The notes below the pieces were generated by a model, which ran no database searches, was not told where the DNA came from, and saw only the letters and a program-made list of their open reading frames with translations. This document shows positions 45,134-56,820 of a stretch of 64,000 bases of DNA, piece by piece (position 1 is the first letter of the stretch; each line of letters opens with the position of its first letter). Both the position numbers and the translations under genes were made by a program. The DNA comes from JAGWAJ01 sp026707615 (GTDB lineage: Bacteria; Acidobacteriota; Vicinamibacteria; Vicinamibacterales; UBA8438): positions 930,001-994,000 of the forward strand of contig CBDBMW010000013.1 in assembly GCA_965207595.1 (NCBI GenBank), read 5' to 3'.

Positions 45134-45282
45134 CCCACCACCCGCTCGCCCTGGGCGACGCGCGACTGGAGCCGGTAGGCCTCGTCGATCGACCGGTGGA
45201 GACCGTCGGCGAACGGAGTCCCCGGGGTGTGCCGGTCGTAGTCGCGGAGCATCCGCGCCGCGAGCGCATCGAGGTCGAGCAT
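45118..45282 (-). pseudogene. Truncated duplicate of the MhpD-like gene
   Basis: On the minus strand this encodes 54 residues, MLDLDALAARMLRDYDRHTP and so on to ERVVGYKIE followed by a stop. It is nearly identical to residues 1-60 of the MhpD-like protein at 44365, apart from a 5-residue deletion (RRREA region). Homology begins at the start codon and stops at the VapC end, so the two copies act as direct repeats of about 165-175 bp around vapBC. Confidence 0.85.
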
Positions 45283-45352
45283 CGGCGCCAGCCCGCGCGG
45301 ATTCTACCCGCGAAGCGACTATCATCGCGGCATGTCACAGGAGGCCGAGACG

Positions 45353-46210
45353 ATGACCTCGAAGGGCCAGAGAACCAGCACGTCCCGATCGGCGGGCGGC
45401 ACGCTCGTCGGCATCACGCTCGTTCTGTCCGTGGCGGCGGCGTCGACACCGGCGGCACAGCCGGCGTCGAGCGGCCGCCTGAACAAGATCATCGAGCAGT
45501 TCGAGATGGGCGAGCCCGCCGTCGCGGGGGAGCACTGGCAGATCAACTCCCTCGAGCACAATCCGTTCCTGGTCGACGAGCTCGAGGCGTTCCTCGACGA
45601 GCTCGAGGCGGAGGACGCCCCGCGGCCCCGGCTGACGCCGATCGTGCGAATCCCGCACGAAGCGGACCAGCCCTTCCAGCACGTCGTCAAGCAGATGCTG
45701 GACGCCGGCGCGATGGGCATCGTCCTGCCGCAGGTCCGGACCCCGGACGAGGTCGCGCGGCTCGTCCGCGCCATGCGCTATCCGCCGCAGCGCGGGGCGC
45801 CGTATCCCGACCCGCCGGGCCGGCGGGGCTGGGGCCCGACCGCGGCCACCCGCGTCTGGAACGTCGACGCGCAGGAGTACGCGCGCAGGGCGGACGTCTG
45901 GCCGCTCAATCCGGACGGCGAGCTGCTCGCCATCGTGATGGTCGAGACCCGGGAGATCGTCGACGACATCGACGAGATTCTCCAGGTGCCCGGCTTGGCC
46001 GGGGTGCTGGTAGGTCCCGCCGACCTCAGCCTGTCGCTCGGCGTGGGCACGCCCGCCGCCAACCCGGGCCATCCGGAGGTACAGGCCGCGATCGAACGCG
46101 TCGGCGCCGCGTGCAGACGCCACAATCGGCTGTGCGGCATCTACTCCCGCGTGGACATCCCGGAGCGCCGGGCGCAGGGATACACGCTGTTCCCGATTCC
46201 GCCCAATTGA
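45353..46210 (+). CDS. Exported HpcH/HpaI-family aldolase-like protein
   Basis: From the ATG at 45353, which has AGGAGG eight bases upstream, the protein has 285 residues. Residues 12-37 form a signal peptide (GGTLVGITLVLSVAAASTPAAQ), odd for an enzyme family that is normally cytoplasmic. The barrel shows LTPIVRIPHEADQPFQHVVKQMLDAGAMGIVLPQVRTPDEV, the metal Glu in LLAIVMVETREIVDDIDEIL, and GVLVGPADLSLSLGV, all diagnostic for HpcH/HpaI class II pyruvate aldolases. Next to the MhpD-like gene it recalls meta-cleavage modules, where hydratase product is cleaved by the aldolase. Confidence 0.82.
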   Translation: MTSKGQRTSTSRSAGGTLVGITLVLSVAAASTPAAQPASSGRLNKIIEQFEMGEPAVAGEHWQINSLEHNPFLVDELEAFLDELEAEDAPRPRLTPIVRIPHEADQPFQHVVKQMLDAGAMGIVLPQVRTPDEVARLVRAMRYPPQRGAPYPDPPGRRGWGPTAATRVWNVDAQEYARRADVWPLNPDGELLAIVMVETREIVDDIDEILQVPGLAGVLVGPADLSLSLGVGTPAANPGHPEVQAAIERVGAACRRHNRLCGIYSRVDIPERRAQGYTLFPIPPN

Positions 46211-46543
46211 TGCGTGATCGACGTGCTCCTCGAGGAGCAGAGCCTGGGGCCAGACGCTGCTGAGCAGCGCCGCATCCCCCTGACGTACATTGGCGAACGC
46301 GACGAAAACAGCGAACACCACCATGAGGGCTCGGCCGCCATCTCCGCGAGATTCCAGCGCGCCCGTTGACCCCTGCCGGCGGCAATGCCCTGGCGGCGAG
46401 GGGTACGGGCGAAGGGCCGACGCCAGATGAGGGCGGCGACATCGACATCAAGGAACTGGTGGACACGGCACGCGCACTGGGAGAGACGATCCCGCTGAAG
46501 TCGAAGCGGCCAAGGGCTTGACCCTCTACGCAGGAGCGGGACG
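46211..46543. other. Degenerate intergenic stretch
   Basis: No intact gene is present. The plus strand at 46402-46520 reads GEGPTPDEGGDIDIKELVDTARALGETIPLKSKRPRA and then stops, which looks like the tail of a lost gene. The region borders the DUF433 remnant and is probably decayed toxin-antitoxin or mobile DNA. Confidence 0.35.
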
Positions 46544-46720
46544 CTACGAGTTCGACCGGAACCCGGAGGCGGATTGGGTAGGCGAGGATGCGTACGACCA
46601 GGCGCTGGGTGCGGCGGCGAGCAGTCCGACGATGGTCCCGACCGTCACGCGAAGCCCCCGAATGCACGGGCGTCCGCCCATGACGTCCGGATCCTGCGTG
46701 ATTCGATGCAGTCGGGTCAT
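46544..46720 (-). pseudogene. DUF433 (antitoxin-like) fragment
   Basis: The 58-residue frame starts MTRLHRITQDPDVMGGRPCIRGLRVTVGTIVGLLAAA, the classic opening of DUF433 proteins, small HTH antitoxins of the VapB45 kind. After residue 36 the family sequence (the YP...DI...AL segment) is lost and the frame continues in unrelated residues, so the gene is frameshifted or truncated. No toxin partner remains. Confidence 0.7.
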
Positions 46721-46815
46721 TTTGACACTGTTCCCGACTTCTCGTTGATCGGCGGCTGCCGGGCGGGCGCGGTCCAGAGCCGGCGCCACCGGGGTCGCCG
46801 CCCGGCCGCCCGCCG

Positions 46816-47289
46816 TCACTCGGCGGCGACGATCATGATCCTGTCCATCTCCGCCTTGTCCGTGGACAGCTCGTTCTCTCCCGCCGGATAGGCGTTCCGG
46901 TCGAGCAGGTAGGCCACGACGTCGGTGTACTCCTGGTCCGACAGGCGGCCCGGCCCGTCCTCGGGCATCGTCAGCTTGATCCGATTGAACAGGTCCCCCA
47001 CCGACACCTCGGTCCACCAGACGATGAAGTCGGCGCCGGCGACGCTCGGCGCCATCTCGCCGCCCCGCAGGCCGTGCCCGTGGCAGGACGCGCAGTTCTG
47101 GTCGTAGACCTGCTGCCCGCGGCTCGCCTGGGCCGAGGAGAACACGCCGTCGAGGGTCGAGCTGGCGGTCTCCTGTACCGCGGCCGGGAAGGCCGCCCCG
47201 ACCCCCGACGCGGTCTCGACCGCCGCACCGCCCATGAACACGAACGCGGACACCGCCGCCGCACCGCACACGGTCGACCACCTGCTCAT
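46816..47289 (-). CDS. Secreted mono-heme cytochrome c
   Basis: The 157-residue protein has a signal region (about residues 1-30, AAVSAFVFMGGAAVETASG). The mature part has one heme site, QQVYDQNCASCHGHGLRGG, and an axial Met in LTMPEDGPGRLSDQEYTDVVAYLLDRNAYPAGENEL, the usual class I cytochrome fold. It probably carries electrons from periplasmic quinoproteins such as those elsewhere in the window. It lies 237 bp from the distal attachment site and is therefore the last chromosomal gene before the island. Confidence 0.88.
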   Translation of the reverse strand: MSRWSTVCGAAAVSAFVFMGGAAVETASGVGAAFPAAVQETASSTLDGVFSSAQASRGQQVYDQNCASCHGHGLRGGEMAPSVAGADFIVWWTEVSVGDLFNRIKLTMPEDGPGRLSDQEYTDVVAYLLDRNAYPAGENELSTDKAEMDRIMIVAAE

Positions 47290-47525
47290 CCGTCGTCTCC
47301 TGTCCCTCGGGAGGCGCCGTCACGGGACGGCGAGGACTGCCCGAGGATCGGTTGGCCCGGACCAGGCGCCGCGAGACGGCCGGCGGCCCGGCTGATTCTG
47401 CCTGCTCAACATGCGCATTCTGGCATTCTCGCCTCCGCCCGATCAACCCGCCCGGCCGGCCGTGGCGAAGTCCCCGCGGCATCGATGCGGCGATGGACGG
47501 ATCTGGAACCGTGCGGAAGGGGAGT

Positions 47526-47548
47526 TGGCGCGCCCGACAGGATTCGAA
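47526..47548. other. Distal attachment site of the genomic island
   Basis: These 23 bp (TGGCGCGCCCGACAGGATTC plus GAA) are identical to 63191-63213, the 3' end of tRNA-Arg(CCG) including the CCA. Outside the match both sides differ at once. This is the direct repeat expected when an integrase inserts an element into the 3' end of a tRNA gene. Confidence 0.88.
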
Positions 47549-48296
47549 TGACCGTTGCAAGTGACACAATATCAGCGACTTCCGCCTTTATGCCTTCCAG
47601 CTATACCACGTCAGCTACCACGACGCGCGAGAGGCGAAGAGCCGCGCGACGCAACCTGCCCGGCGGCCCGGCGGATCCGAGGCCCGGCGGCCCGGCGGCC
47701 CGGCGGCCGGGCGCGCCGGCGGTCGGCGGCCGGCGTTGCAGGCGTCTGCGGACGCCGGCGAGCTGGCGAGACTCGCGGGTGCGCCGTATCTCTGACGGCG
47801 TGCCGCACTGCACGATCCGGCCCCGTCCACGGGACCGCGATCCGATCCGCGACATCGAGCGCGTTCACGAGGAACCGGCTCGTGGACCCGCGCGACGGTG
47901 GAGTCAGCCAACGGTCGCGCAACTCGACCGGCCCGTCGGTCTTCAGGGCTTCCGTAGCGGACAGCCACTAAACTGTTGATAATACTGACGTTCTCTGGTT
48001 TTCGGTCCTGATCCCTCTTGTTCCCCACACCGCGAAGAGGATCCCGGGGGTCGAGACGGCGATGAACTCCGGACCGCCCGCCCGCCGGTGTGCGCGACGA
48101 CCACGCCGAGACCCCGGAGCCCATGCCGAGCAGCCGGCCGGATCGAGCGTAGAGCAAACCGCGGGCTCGACGTGCTAATCTGGTGCTGGATCGGCAAGCG
48201 GCGGTTCTGGCAGCGGAAGCGGTTTTGCGTTCGTTGCGTCCAACGCGGTGGTGTGCGTAGACCTGGAGCCCGCTGCGGCGCGGGTTGGAGACTCAA
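47549..48296. other. 748-bp left end of the island, no confident gene
   Basis: CTATACCACG at 47601-47610, followed by CTACCACG, copies the doubled motif before the integrase gene. On the minus strand the 90 bases leading into the attachment site look faintly tRNA-like but do not fold as one. Positions 47645-47780 are a GC-rich low-complexity run of CGGCGGCCC units. From 47950 the DNA becomes AT-richer (AAACTGTTGATAATACTGAC), possibly a promoter or replication-related segment. Short frames here have no family-like sequence. Confidence 0.45.
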
Positions 48297-48635
48297 GTGC
48301 CCTTCACTCTGTTGGTGGCAACCGCCGCACCCTCCGTATCCATCGAGTTCGGTGCCGCAGTACCGTGGGTGCTCGGCATCATCGGCGCCGTTTTCGTGGC
48401 CCTTCTCGGCGTGATTGCGTGGTTCCTGCGGCGCGAGATCGGTCGCAACGATGAGGCGCACGCGGGTCTCCGGTCGGACATCGAGGTAGTCGAAAAGGAC
48501 GTCAAGATGCTGCTGGCCGGTGACGTTCCGTGGGTCAAGGGCATGCGCTTGGAGATAGCGAACCTCCGCGACGAAATCGGCAAGCTCTATCGCGTCCTGT
48601 TGCAGCAGCGGTCGTCGGCGTCGTCGGACGACTAG
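48297..48635 (+). CDS. Small single-pass membrane protein with coiled coil
   Basis: The 112-residue protein starts at GTG 48297 with GGAG 7 bases before it; a TTG at 48285 is the alternative. One strong transmembrane helix (AAVPWVLGIIGAVFVALLGVIAWFL, residues 19-43) is followed by a charged region with heptad-like helices (RNDEAHAGLRSDIEVVEKDVKMLLAG and MRLEIANLRDEIGKLYRVLLQQ). No family was recognised. Small TM-coiled-coil proteins of this sort are frequent in mobile elements. It precedes another small protein by 33 bp. Confidence 0.6.
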   Translation: MPFTLLVATAAPSVSIEFGAAVPWVLGIIGAVFVALLGVIAWFLRREIGRNDEAHAGLRSDIEVVEKDVKMLLAGDVPWVKGMRLEIANLRDEIGKLYRVLLQQRSSASSDD

Positions 48636-48668
48636 AGTAGATCTGCGCCACGACTGCAAGGATGAATC

Positions 48669-48947
48669 ATGGCATGGAAGGAACCCGTAAAGCTCGGCGA
48701 GTTGACCGTCGGAGACTGGCTTGAATCGTACCGGCTCGTGGCTGCCCCTGCAATGGACGCGGATGGGCCTTTGAATCCGAACACCGATGAGCCGGTAGTC
48801 CGTAGCGTGGTTCCAGGCCCGTATCCCGATTGGCACTACCAAGCGCTCGCGATGCTTCGACTGCTTGAGACGGTCAACGAGCAGCGAGCACAGATCGTCA
48901 ATCTAGAGGGTCGCATCAGGGCACTCGAAGAGAAGATGCCGAACTGA
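48669..48947 (+). CDS. Hypothetical small protein with C-terminal coiled coil
   Basis: The 92-residue protein starts at an ATG after AAGGATGAATC. The first half (KLGELTVGDWLESYRLVAAPAMDADGPLNPNTDEP) has no recognised fold; the second half contains YQALAMLRLLETVNEQRAQIVNLEGRIRALEEKM, a clear leucine-zipper-like helix. It probably forms a unit with the preceding membrane protein, whose C-terminal helix is similar in character. Function unknown. Confidence 0.6.
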   Translation: MAWKEPVKLGELTVGDWLESYRLVAAPAMDADGPLNPNTDEPVVRSVVPGPYPDWHYQALAMLRLLETVNEQRAQIVNLEGRIRALEEKMPN

Positions 48948-49084
48948 GCCATTCGCGAGCGCCCCCCGTTGCATGCCTCGTTCTGATACGGATTACAGCG
49001 GACGAGGAGCGGCTTGTGGGGCCAGCCGAGAATACAGGCCGCCGCGCAGCCCGAAGCGCGGGGAGCGCCGGTGAGTCGAACAGG

Positions 49085-49945
49085 ATGTGCAAGGGGCCAG
49101 CCGATAGCGGATTCGCGTTTCTTGACATCAGTCTTCCGTACGTTGCATGGGCAGCGTACAGGGGCGTACTCATAAGTCCATCGACGACACTGGTGCCAAA
49201 CGGACGATTCGTGTCTTGGTGGCGGGCGAACCTGCTTCGCTACCGCTTCAACCTTCAGAGAGAATTGCATCTCGAACGAGTGAGGGCACAGCACTTTCCC
49301 AAGAGAGTCTCTCGCCTGGTGGGCATGTTCTGTTTTCTGGACAGAAGCTGCGCTGAGCGAGCCACGGCGGCGTGGGGCGGGCACTTCCGCTTGGAGAATC
49401 TGGCGGAATTGAGTCTGACTGAAGCGGCGGGGCGTGATCGGTTGGATGCGAACTGGGTTTCGCACGCTGATCCGAGCACGGTTGGCCCGAACGAGGACTG
49501 GATGTCGCGGTACTGGCGCGGCGCGCCGTTTCCTGGGGCGAAGCCGGTTTGGGAAACGCTTGTTGAAGGCAGAATGGTTGTGCTCGGGACGGACCTTCGT
49601 GAGCGGGCATATCGGGTCGTCAAGGCTCAATGGCCCGGCAGCTTGATGCTGCTAGAAATCTCTCGCCTCGGCGCATGGATCGGCTCTGACATCGGGAGTA
49701 TCGGCATCCTCATGGCGGATCGGCCGAAGGACCACGAGTTCAGGTTCTTCTTGGACATGCGTGACGCAGGAGATGATGGTTTTCGGGAACGTCTCGGGCA
49801 ACTCATGAGCAGCGGCCATCCAGTGAATTGGGCGGACATCGGACCACACTACGAGCGAGGTAGCTTCGGTGACAGGCCAGACATGAGTCCGTACGAGTTC
49901 AGTTGCCCGAAATCGGATGCCCCTCCAGAGGAGCGTACGGGGTGA
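49085..49945 (+). CDS. DUF2441-like protein of the island
   Basis: From the ATG at 49085 the protein has 286 residues; a GTG at 49016 would add 23 poorly coding residues. The segment RELHLERVRAQHFPKRVSRLVGMFCFLDRSCAERATAAWGGHFRLENLAELSLTEAAGRDRLDANWVS follows the order of DUF2441 proteins, in which an E-x2-R-x3-FP-x2-PSR-like motif leads to F-F-F and D-x-N-W/L residues. The second half (ETLVEGRMVVLGTDLRERAYRVV, EFRFFLDMRD) is unassigned. GC content and codon use are less extreme than the flanking chromosome, consistent with transfer. Function unknown. Confidence 0.55.
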   Translation: MCKGPADSGFAFLDISLPYVAWAAYRGVLISPSTTLVPNGRFVSWWRANLLRYRFNLQRELHLERVRAQHFPKRVSRLVGMFCFLDRSCAERATAAWGGHFRLENLAELSLTEAAGRDRLDANWVSHADPSTVGPNEDWMSRYWRGAPFPGAKPVWETLVEGRMVVLGTDLRERAYRVVKAQWPGSLMLLEISRLGAWIGSDIGSIGILMADRPKDHEFRFFLDMRDAGDDGFRERLGQLMSSGHPVNWADIGPHYERGSFGDRPDMSPYEFSCPKSDAPPEERTG

Positions 49946-49971
49946 TCACTGAACAGAACATGGCGGCCGGG

Positions 49972-53112
<3,141 letters not shown>

Positions 53113-53126
53113 AAGTCGCCACTCCG

Positions 53127-54833
53127 TCAGGCTCGATGCGTGCCGACCGATGCCGGTTGGTCATCTTGCCCGCTCGCCGGTTCCAGCCCGGTTACCCGTA
53201 GCTCGCCGGCAACCAGCTTCGGAAGCAATGTGTCACGCAGTCCCCCGAGCAACTGCATCTCCGCCGCGCTCTGCACCAACCGCTCCCGGAGTGCACCAAC
53301 CACCGCGGCGAAGGCGCTCGCTACGCCGGCGGGTGGCACCACGAGCGAAAACAGACTGAGTACCCTTGCGTTCAGACTCACGCGCGTCGTTCCGGCAGCT
53401 TGGCCTCTCACCAGTTGCCAGTACGCGTCCGACTTGAGCCAGTACTGCAGGAGCCGTGCGTTGCAGTCTTCCACGGGCCTGAACCGTATCAGGTACGACG
53501 CAAACACAGCCTTCACGTTTTCTTCCACCAGGATTCCATGCCCCGGATCTGCCATGCGAGCGATAAGCAGGTCTCCCTTGGTGAGCCGGTACGTCGCGAA
53601 CTCGCCCTCCGTGGCCTCACAGTAGGGCACGCGAGACCAGGACACCCACGATTCCTTGTTGATGTCGGTGATCCGCAGGAATCGCGGTCCAACGGCTTCG
53701 CTCCGGGCCGACGCGGTGTACCCGTACTGCGGCTTGTGACACAAACTGCCCAACGTGCTGACGATCCACCCCTTCGGGATCTCACCCAGCTCCGACTCCG
53801 CCAACCCGTCGGGGAACAGGTCGGCGATCTCCTTCGGCAGCCCGGTGTCCCGGCCCTCGATCTTGGCCCGCACCGGGTCGAAATCGACGAACCAGGACCG
53901 GAACAGCGCCCGTGCCATCGCCTCCAGCGTCGCGTTCATCCGACGGTTCAGCTCGATCTTGTCGTCGAGCGCACCGAGAATGTGGGCGATGGCCCGTTGT
54001 TCGGAAAGTCCCGGGACCGGAACAACAACCTGCCGAAGCTCTGCTTGGCGGATGCCCTGTGCCGTTGTACCGCTAGCGCGGGCCAGAATGGCGTGCTGGA
54101 CACCGTCAGATTGCAGCGCATAGAAGAGGAAACGACCGTAGAGCCTCCCCTTGCTTGTCCGTATTCCAAAGAGACGTTGGCCAAGGCACCAATCGACGTC
54201 CTGCGTAACGTATGCAGCCTTGCCAAGCGGAGCTTCTGAAGTCAGGATGACATCGTCCTCCCGTAAAGGTGTCCTCATCCACTTCCGGTACGTATCTTCG
54301 TCTACGAAGCGCGGCGCGGCAGCCGACAAATTGACGCGGTTGCTCTCGATTAGCTTCGCCGAAATCACACGATAGCCGGCCGTTTTGAACTCAGAACCGA
54401 GCTTTAGTGGGGTAACTCCACGCCGGTCGATGATGTCTTCGACCAACAGATCAAGCGGGACGGCCTGCCACGAATCAATCCCGTGATTGTGAGAGCCGGT
54501 GTGATTCGGTGAAACGCAATGCCCCGTTTTCCGACGTGCATACCACTGCACGCCGTGATTCCGGATGTGCGCCTGCAGGGTCCCGTTTCGTATCGAATCG
54601 TACAGCAGCAGATCGACGGACTGCGCCATCGGGATCTCGTCCAGCGCTGCGGCGAGCCGAGCCTGATCCGTCAGCGTCAGCCGCTCGCCGAACAACGCGA
54701 TGTCCACGTCGGACGACACGGCGTTCGTTCCAGTGGCTCTAGATCCGAACAACACCGCCCGTTCCACGCGGTCATTGGCCGCGATCACGGCGATTATCGC
54801 CTCGCGATGTGTGTCCTTGAGACCGTCCGTCAT
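53127..54833 (-). CDS. MntA-like nucleotidyltransferase fused to HsdS specificity subunit
   Basis: A single 568-residue frame without stops joins two proteins. Residues 1-100 are an MNT nucleotidyltransferase: AVLFGSRATGTNAVSSDVDIALF gives G30-S31 and Asp42/Asp44, and SVDLLLYDS gives Asp74, the complete catalytic triad. From about 119 (DSWQAVPLDLLVEDIIDRRGVTP) it is a two-TRD HsdS: first TRD to about 290, conserved repeat LSEQRAIAHILGALDDKIELNRRMNATLEAMARALFRSWFVDFDPVRAKIEG, second TRD from ELGEIPKGWIVSTLGSL, ending LLGGLRDTLLPKLVAGELRV. Its ATG overlaps the HEPN stop (ATGA). The MNT should AMPylate the HEPN protein; the HsdS part selects the DNA site for HsdM and HsdR. Such a fusion was not known to me. 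Confidence 0.92.
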   Translation of the reverse strand: MTDGLKDTHREAIIAVIAANDRVERAVLFGSRATGTNAVSSDVDIALFGERLTLTDQARLAAALDEIPMAQSVDLLLYDSIRNGTLQAHIRNHGVQWYARRKTGHCVSPNHTGSHNHGIDSWQAVPLDLLVEDIIDRRGVTPLKLGSEFKTAGYRVISAKLIESNRVNLSAAAPRFVDEDTYRKWMRTPLREDDVILTSEAPLGKAAYVTQDVDWCLGQRLFGIRTSKGRLYGRFLFYALQSDGVQHAILARASGTTAQGIRQAELRQVVVPVPGLSEQRAIAHILGALDDKIELNRRMNATLEAMARALFRSWFVDFDPVRAKIEGRDTGLPKEIADLFPDGLAESELGEIPKGWIVSTLGSLCHKPQYGYTASARSEAVGPRFLRITDINKESWVSWSRVPYCEATEGEFATYRLTKGDLLIARMADPGHGILVEENVKAVFASYLIRFRPVEDCNARLLQYWLKSDAYWQLVRGQAAGTTRVSLNARVLSLFSLVVPPAGVASAFAAVVGALRERLVQSAAEMQLLGGLRDTLLPKLVAGELRVTGLEPASGQDDQPASVGTHRA

Positions 54834-55243
54834 GGCGTCCGCTTGGCGTCCAGGGTCCGGTAGAGTCGCAGCAGGACCGGGTAGTACCGGTCCTTGATCA
54901 GGGCCTCGGCCTCCCGAGCCACGTCGCTCCAGTACGTGTGGCTCAACAGGTTGCGCTTTTCCAGCGCGTCGAGCAGGGCCTCGCAGTCGTCCTCGTCGAT
55001 GTAGTCGACCTCGAAGCTCCTGCGGATCGCGGCGCGTGGCACTTTCACCTCATGCCCTTCGTAGTAGAGCAGATCCTTGAGGACGGTCCACGACAGCTCG
55101 AAGCAGAACTCGAACGTCTTGATCAGGCCGGCCCGTTCCAGGTCGTCGTACCGGTCACGCTCGCAGGCGCTCGTCAGTTGCGCGAGAGCCGTCCCGAAGT
55201 TGTCGAGCCGCTGTTGCCAGCGTCGCTCGTCGGAGTTGCTCAA
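54830..55243 (-). CDS. HepT-like HEPN ribonuclease toxin (HI0074 family)
   Basis: The 137-residue all-helical protein starts at a TTG that overlaps the hsdM stop (TTGA). It carries the active HEPN motif R97-NLLS-H102-T-Y104, which is the R-x4-H-x-Y pattern in which the Tyr is AMPylated by MntA in HepT/MntA (type VII) systems. Other family blocks are FEFCFELSWTVLKDLLYYEG and RAAIRRSFEVDYIDEDD. It lies between hsdM and the MNT::HsdS fusion. Alone it should degrade RNA; whether RM failure releases it is an inference from the gene order. Confidence 0.9.
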   Translation of the reverse strand: MSNSDERRWQQRLDNFGTALAQLTSACERDRYDDLERAGLIKTFEFCFELSWTVLKDLLYYEGHEVKVPRAAIRRSFEVDYIDEDDCEALLDALEKRNLLSHTYWSDVAREAEALIKDRYYPVLLRLYRTLDAKRTP

Positions 55244-56820
55244 GGCACCTTGCTCCCGAAACCCAACGTCTTCAGGTTCTCGGCGATGGCCGCATCGAGC
55301 CGCGCGCCCTCGGCTTGCTGCGTTTGCAGCTCGTCGGCCAGCCGGCGCATCTTGGCCGCGAACGGTTCGCCGTCGTCCGGCTGCGGCTCCGCGCCGACGT
55401 AGCGGCCGGGAGTCAGGACGTGGGCGTGCCGGCGAACCTCATCGAGCGGGGCGCTCTTGCAGAAGCCGGGAAGGTCTTCGTAGGCGGTCGCTTCGTCACG
55501 CCACGCGTGGTAGGCCCCGGCGATGCGGCCGATGTCGTCTTCGGTCAGCTCGCGGTGCGTGCGATCCGTCATGCGACCCAGCTTGCGGGCGTCGATGAAC
55601 AGAACCTCACCGCGACGGGGCCGCCGTCGGGCCAGGAACCACAGGCACGCCGGAATCTGCGTCGAGTAGAAGAGCTGCCCCGGCAGCGCCACCATGCAGT
55701 CCACCAGATCCGCCTCGATCAGGTTCTTCCGGATCGCCCCCTCGCCCGACTGGCTCGACGACATCGACCCGTTGGCGAGCACGAAGCCGGCGACGCCGGC
55801 CGGGGCCAGATGGTGCACCATGTGCTGGACCCACGCGAAGTTGGCGTTGCCCTTCGGGGGCGCGCCGTAGCGCCAGCGCTTGTCGTCGGCCAGCCGCTCG
55901 CCGCCCCAGTCCGAGACGTTGAAGGGCGGGTTGGCGAGGATGTAGTCGGCCTTCAGGTCCGGGTGGCGGTCGTTGTGGAAGCTGTCGCCGTGGGCGATCT
56001 GGCCCTCGATGCCCCGGATGGCGAGGTTCATCTTCGCGAGCCGCCACGTCGTGTAGTTGGATTCCTGGCCGTAGATGCTGATGTCCGCCTTGGCCCTGCC
56101 GCCGTTCCCGTTGCCGCTGGCGTGGGCGCGGACGAACTTGATCGACTGCACGAACATGCCCGACGAGCCGCAGCACGGGTCGTAGACCCGGCCCCGATAG
56201 GGCACGAGCATCTCGACCAGCACCGCGACGACGCAGCGCGGCGTGTAGAACTCGCCGCCCTTCTTGCCCTCGGCGCTGGCGAACTGCGACAGGAAGTACT
56301 CGTAGACGCGGCCGAGCACGTCGCGGGACCGGGCGTCCTCGTCGCCGACCCGGATGTTGCTGACGAGGTCGATCAACTGGCCGAGCCGCCGCTTGTCGAG
56401 GGCCGGCCGGGCATAGTCCCGCGGCAGCACGGCCTTGAGCGCCGGGTTGTCGCGCTCGATGGCGGCCATCGCCTGATCGACGGTCAGGCCGACGGTCGGC
56501 TGCTTGGCCTGCGCCCGCAGATGCGTCCAGCGGGCTTCGGTCGGTACCCAGAAGACGTTCTCGGCGGTGTACTCGTCCCGGTCCTCGGCGGCGTCGTGGC
56601 CCCACTGGGCGAGCACGGCCGCGTGGCGCTCCTCGAAGGCGTCGGAGATGTACTTCAGGAAGATCAGGCCGAGGACGACGTGCTTGTACTCGGCGGCGTC
56701 CATCGAGCCGCGCAGCGCATCCGCCATCGCCCACAGCTCGGCCTCGTGGCCGATGGTGGCCCCGCTGTTCGGGGTTGCACCCTCGCCACCCGTCGGCTTC
56801 CCCGATCGTCGTCGCGCCAT
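55240..56820 (-). CDS. hsdM: Type I DNA methyltransferase HsdM subunit
   Basis: The 526-residue protein has the helical N-terminal HsdM domain (ELWAMADALRGSMDAAEYKHVVLGLIFLKYISDAFEERH) and the SAM-dependent N6-adenine methyltransferase core: GRVYDPCCGSSGMFVQS as motif I and ILANPPFNVSDWGG as catalytic motif IV (NPPF). The C-terminal part contains ADLVDCMVALPGQLFYSTQIPACLWFLARRR, typical of the family, and the end MRRLADELQTQQAEGARLDAAI is a coiled coil for HsdS. It is the first gene of the hsdM-HEPN-MNT::hsdS-hsdR operon. Confidence 0.95.
   Translation of the reverse strand: MARRRSGKPTGGEGATPNSGATIGHEAELWAMADALRGSMDAAEYKHVVLGLIFLKYISDAFEERHAAVLAQWGHDAAEDRDEYTAENVFWVPTEARWTHLRAQAKQPTVGLTVDQAMAAIERDNPALKAVLPRDYARPALDKRRLGQLIDLVSNIRVGDEDARSRDVLGRVYEYFLSQFASAEGKKGGEFYTPRCVVAVLVEMLVPYRGRVYDPCCGSSGMFVQSIKFVRAHASGNGNGGRAKADISIYGQESNYTTWRLAKMNLAIRGIEGQIAHGDSFHNDRHPDLKADYILANPPFNVSDWGGERLADDKRWRYGAPPKGNANFAWVQHMVHHLAPAGVAGFVLANGSMSSSQSGEGAIRKNLIEADLVDCMVALPGQLFYSTQIPACLWFLARRRPRRGEVLFIDARKLGRMTDRTHRELTEDDIGRIAGAYHAWRDEATAYEDLPGFCKSAPLDEVRRHAHVLTPGRYVGAEPQPDDGEPFAAKMRRLADELQTQQAEGARLDAAIAENLKTLGFGSKVP

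Noticed and set aside
47540..47640. A tRNA gene on the minus strand ending at the distal attachment site
   Set aside because: Only the 3' terminal 23 bases match tRNA-Arg; no acceptor 5' strand or anticodon stem can be built, so it is an attachment-site copy and not a gene.
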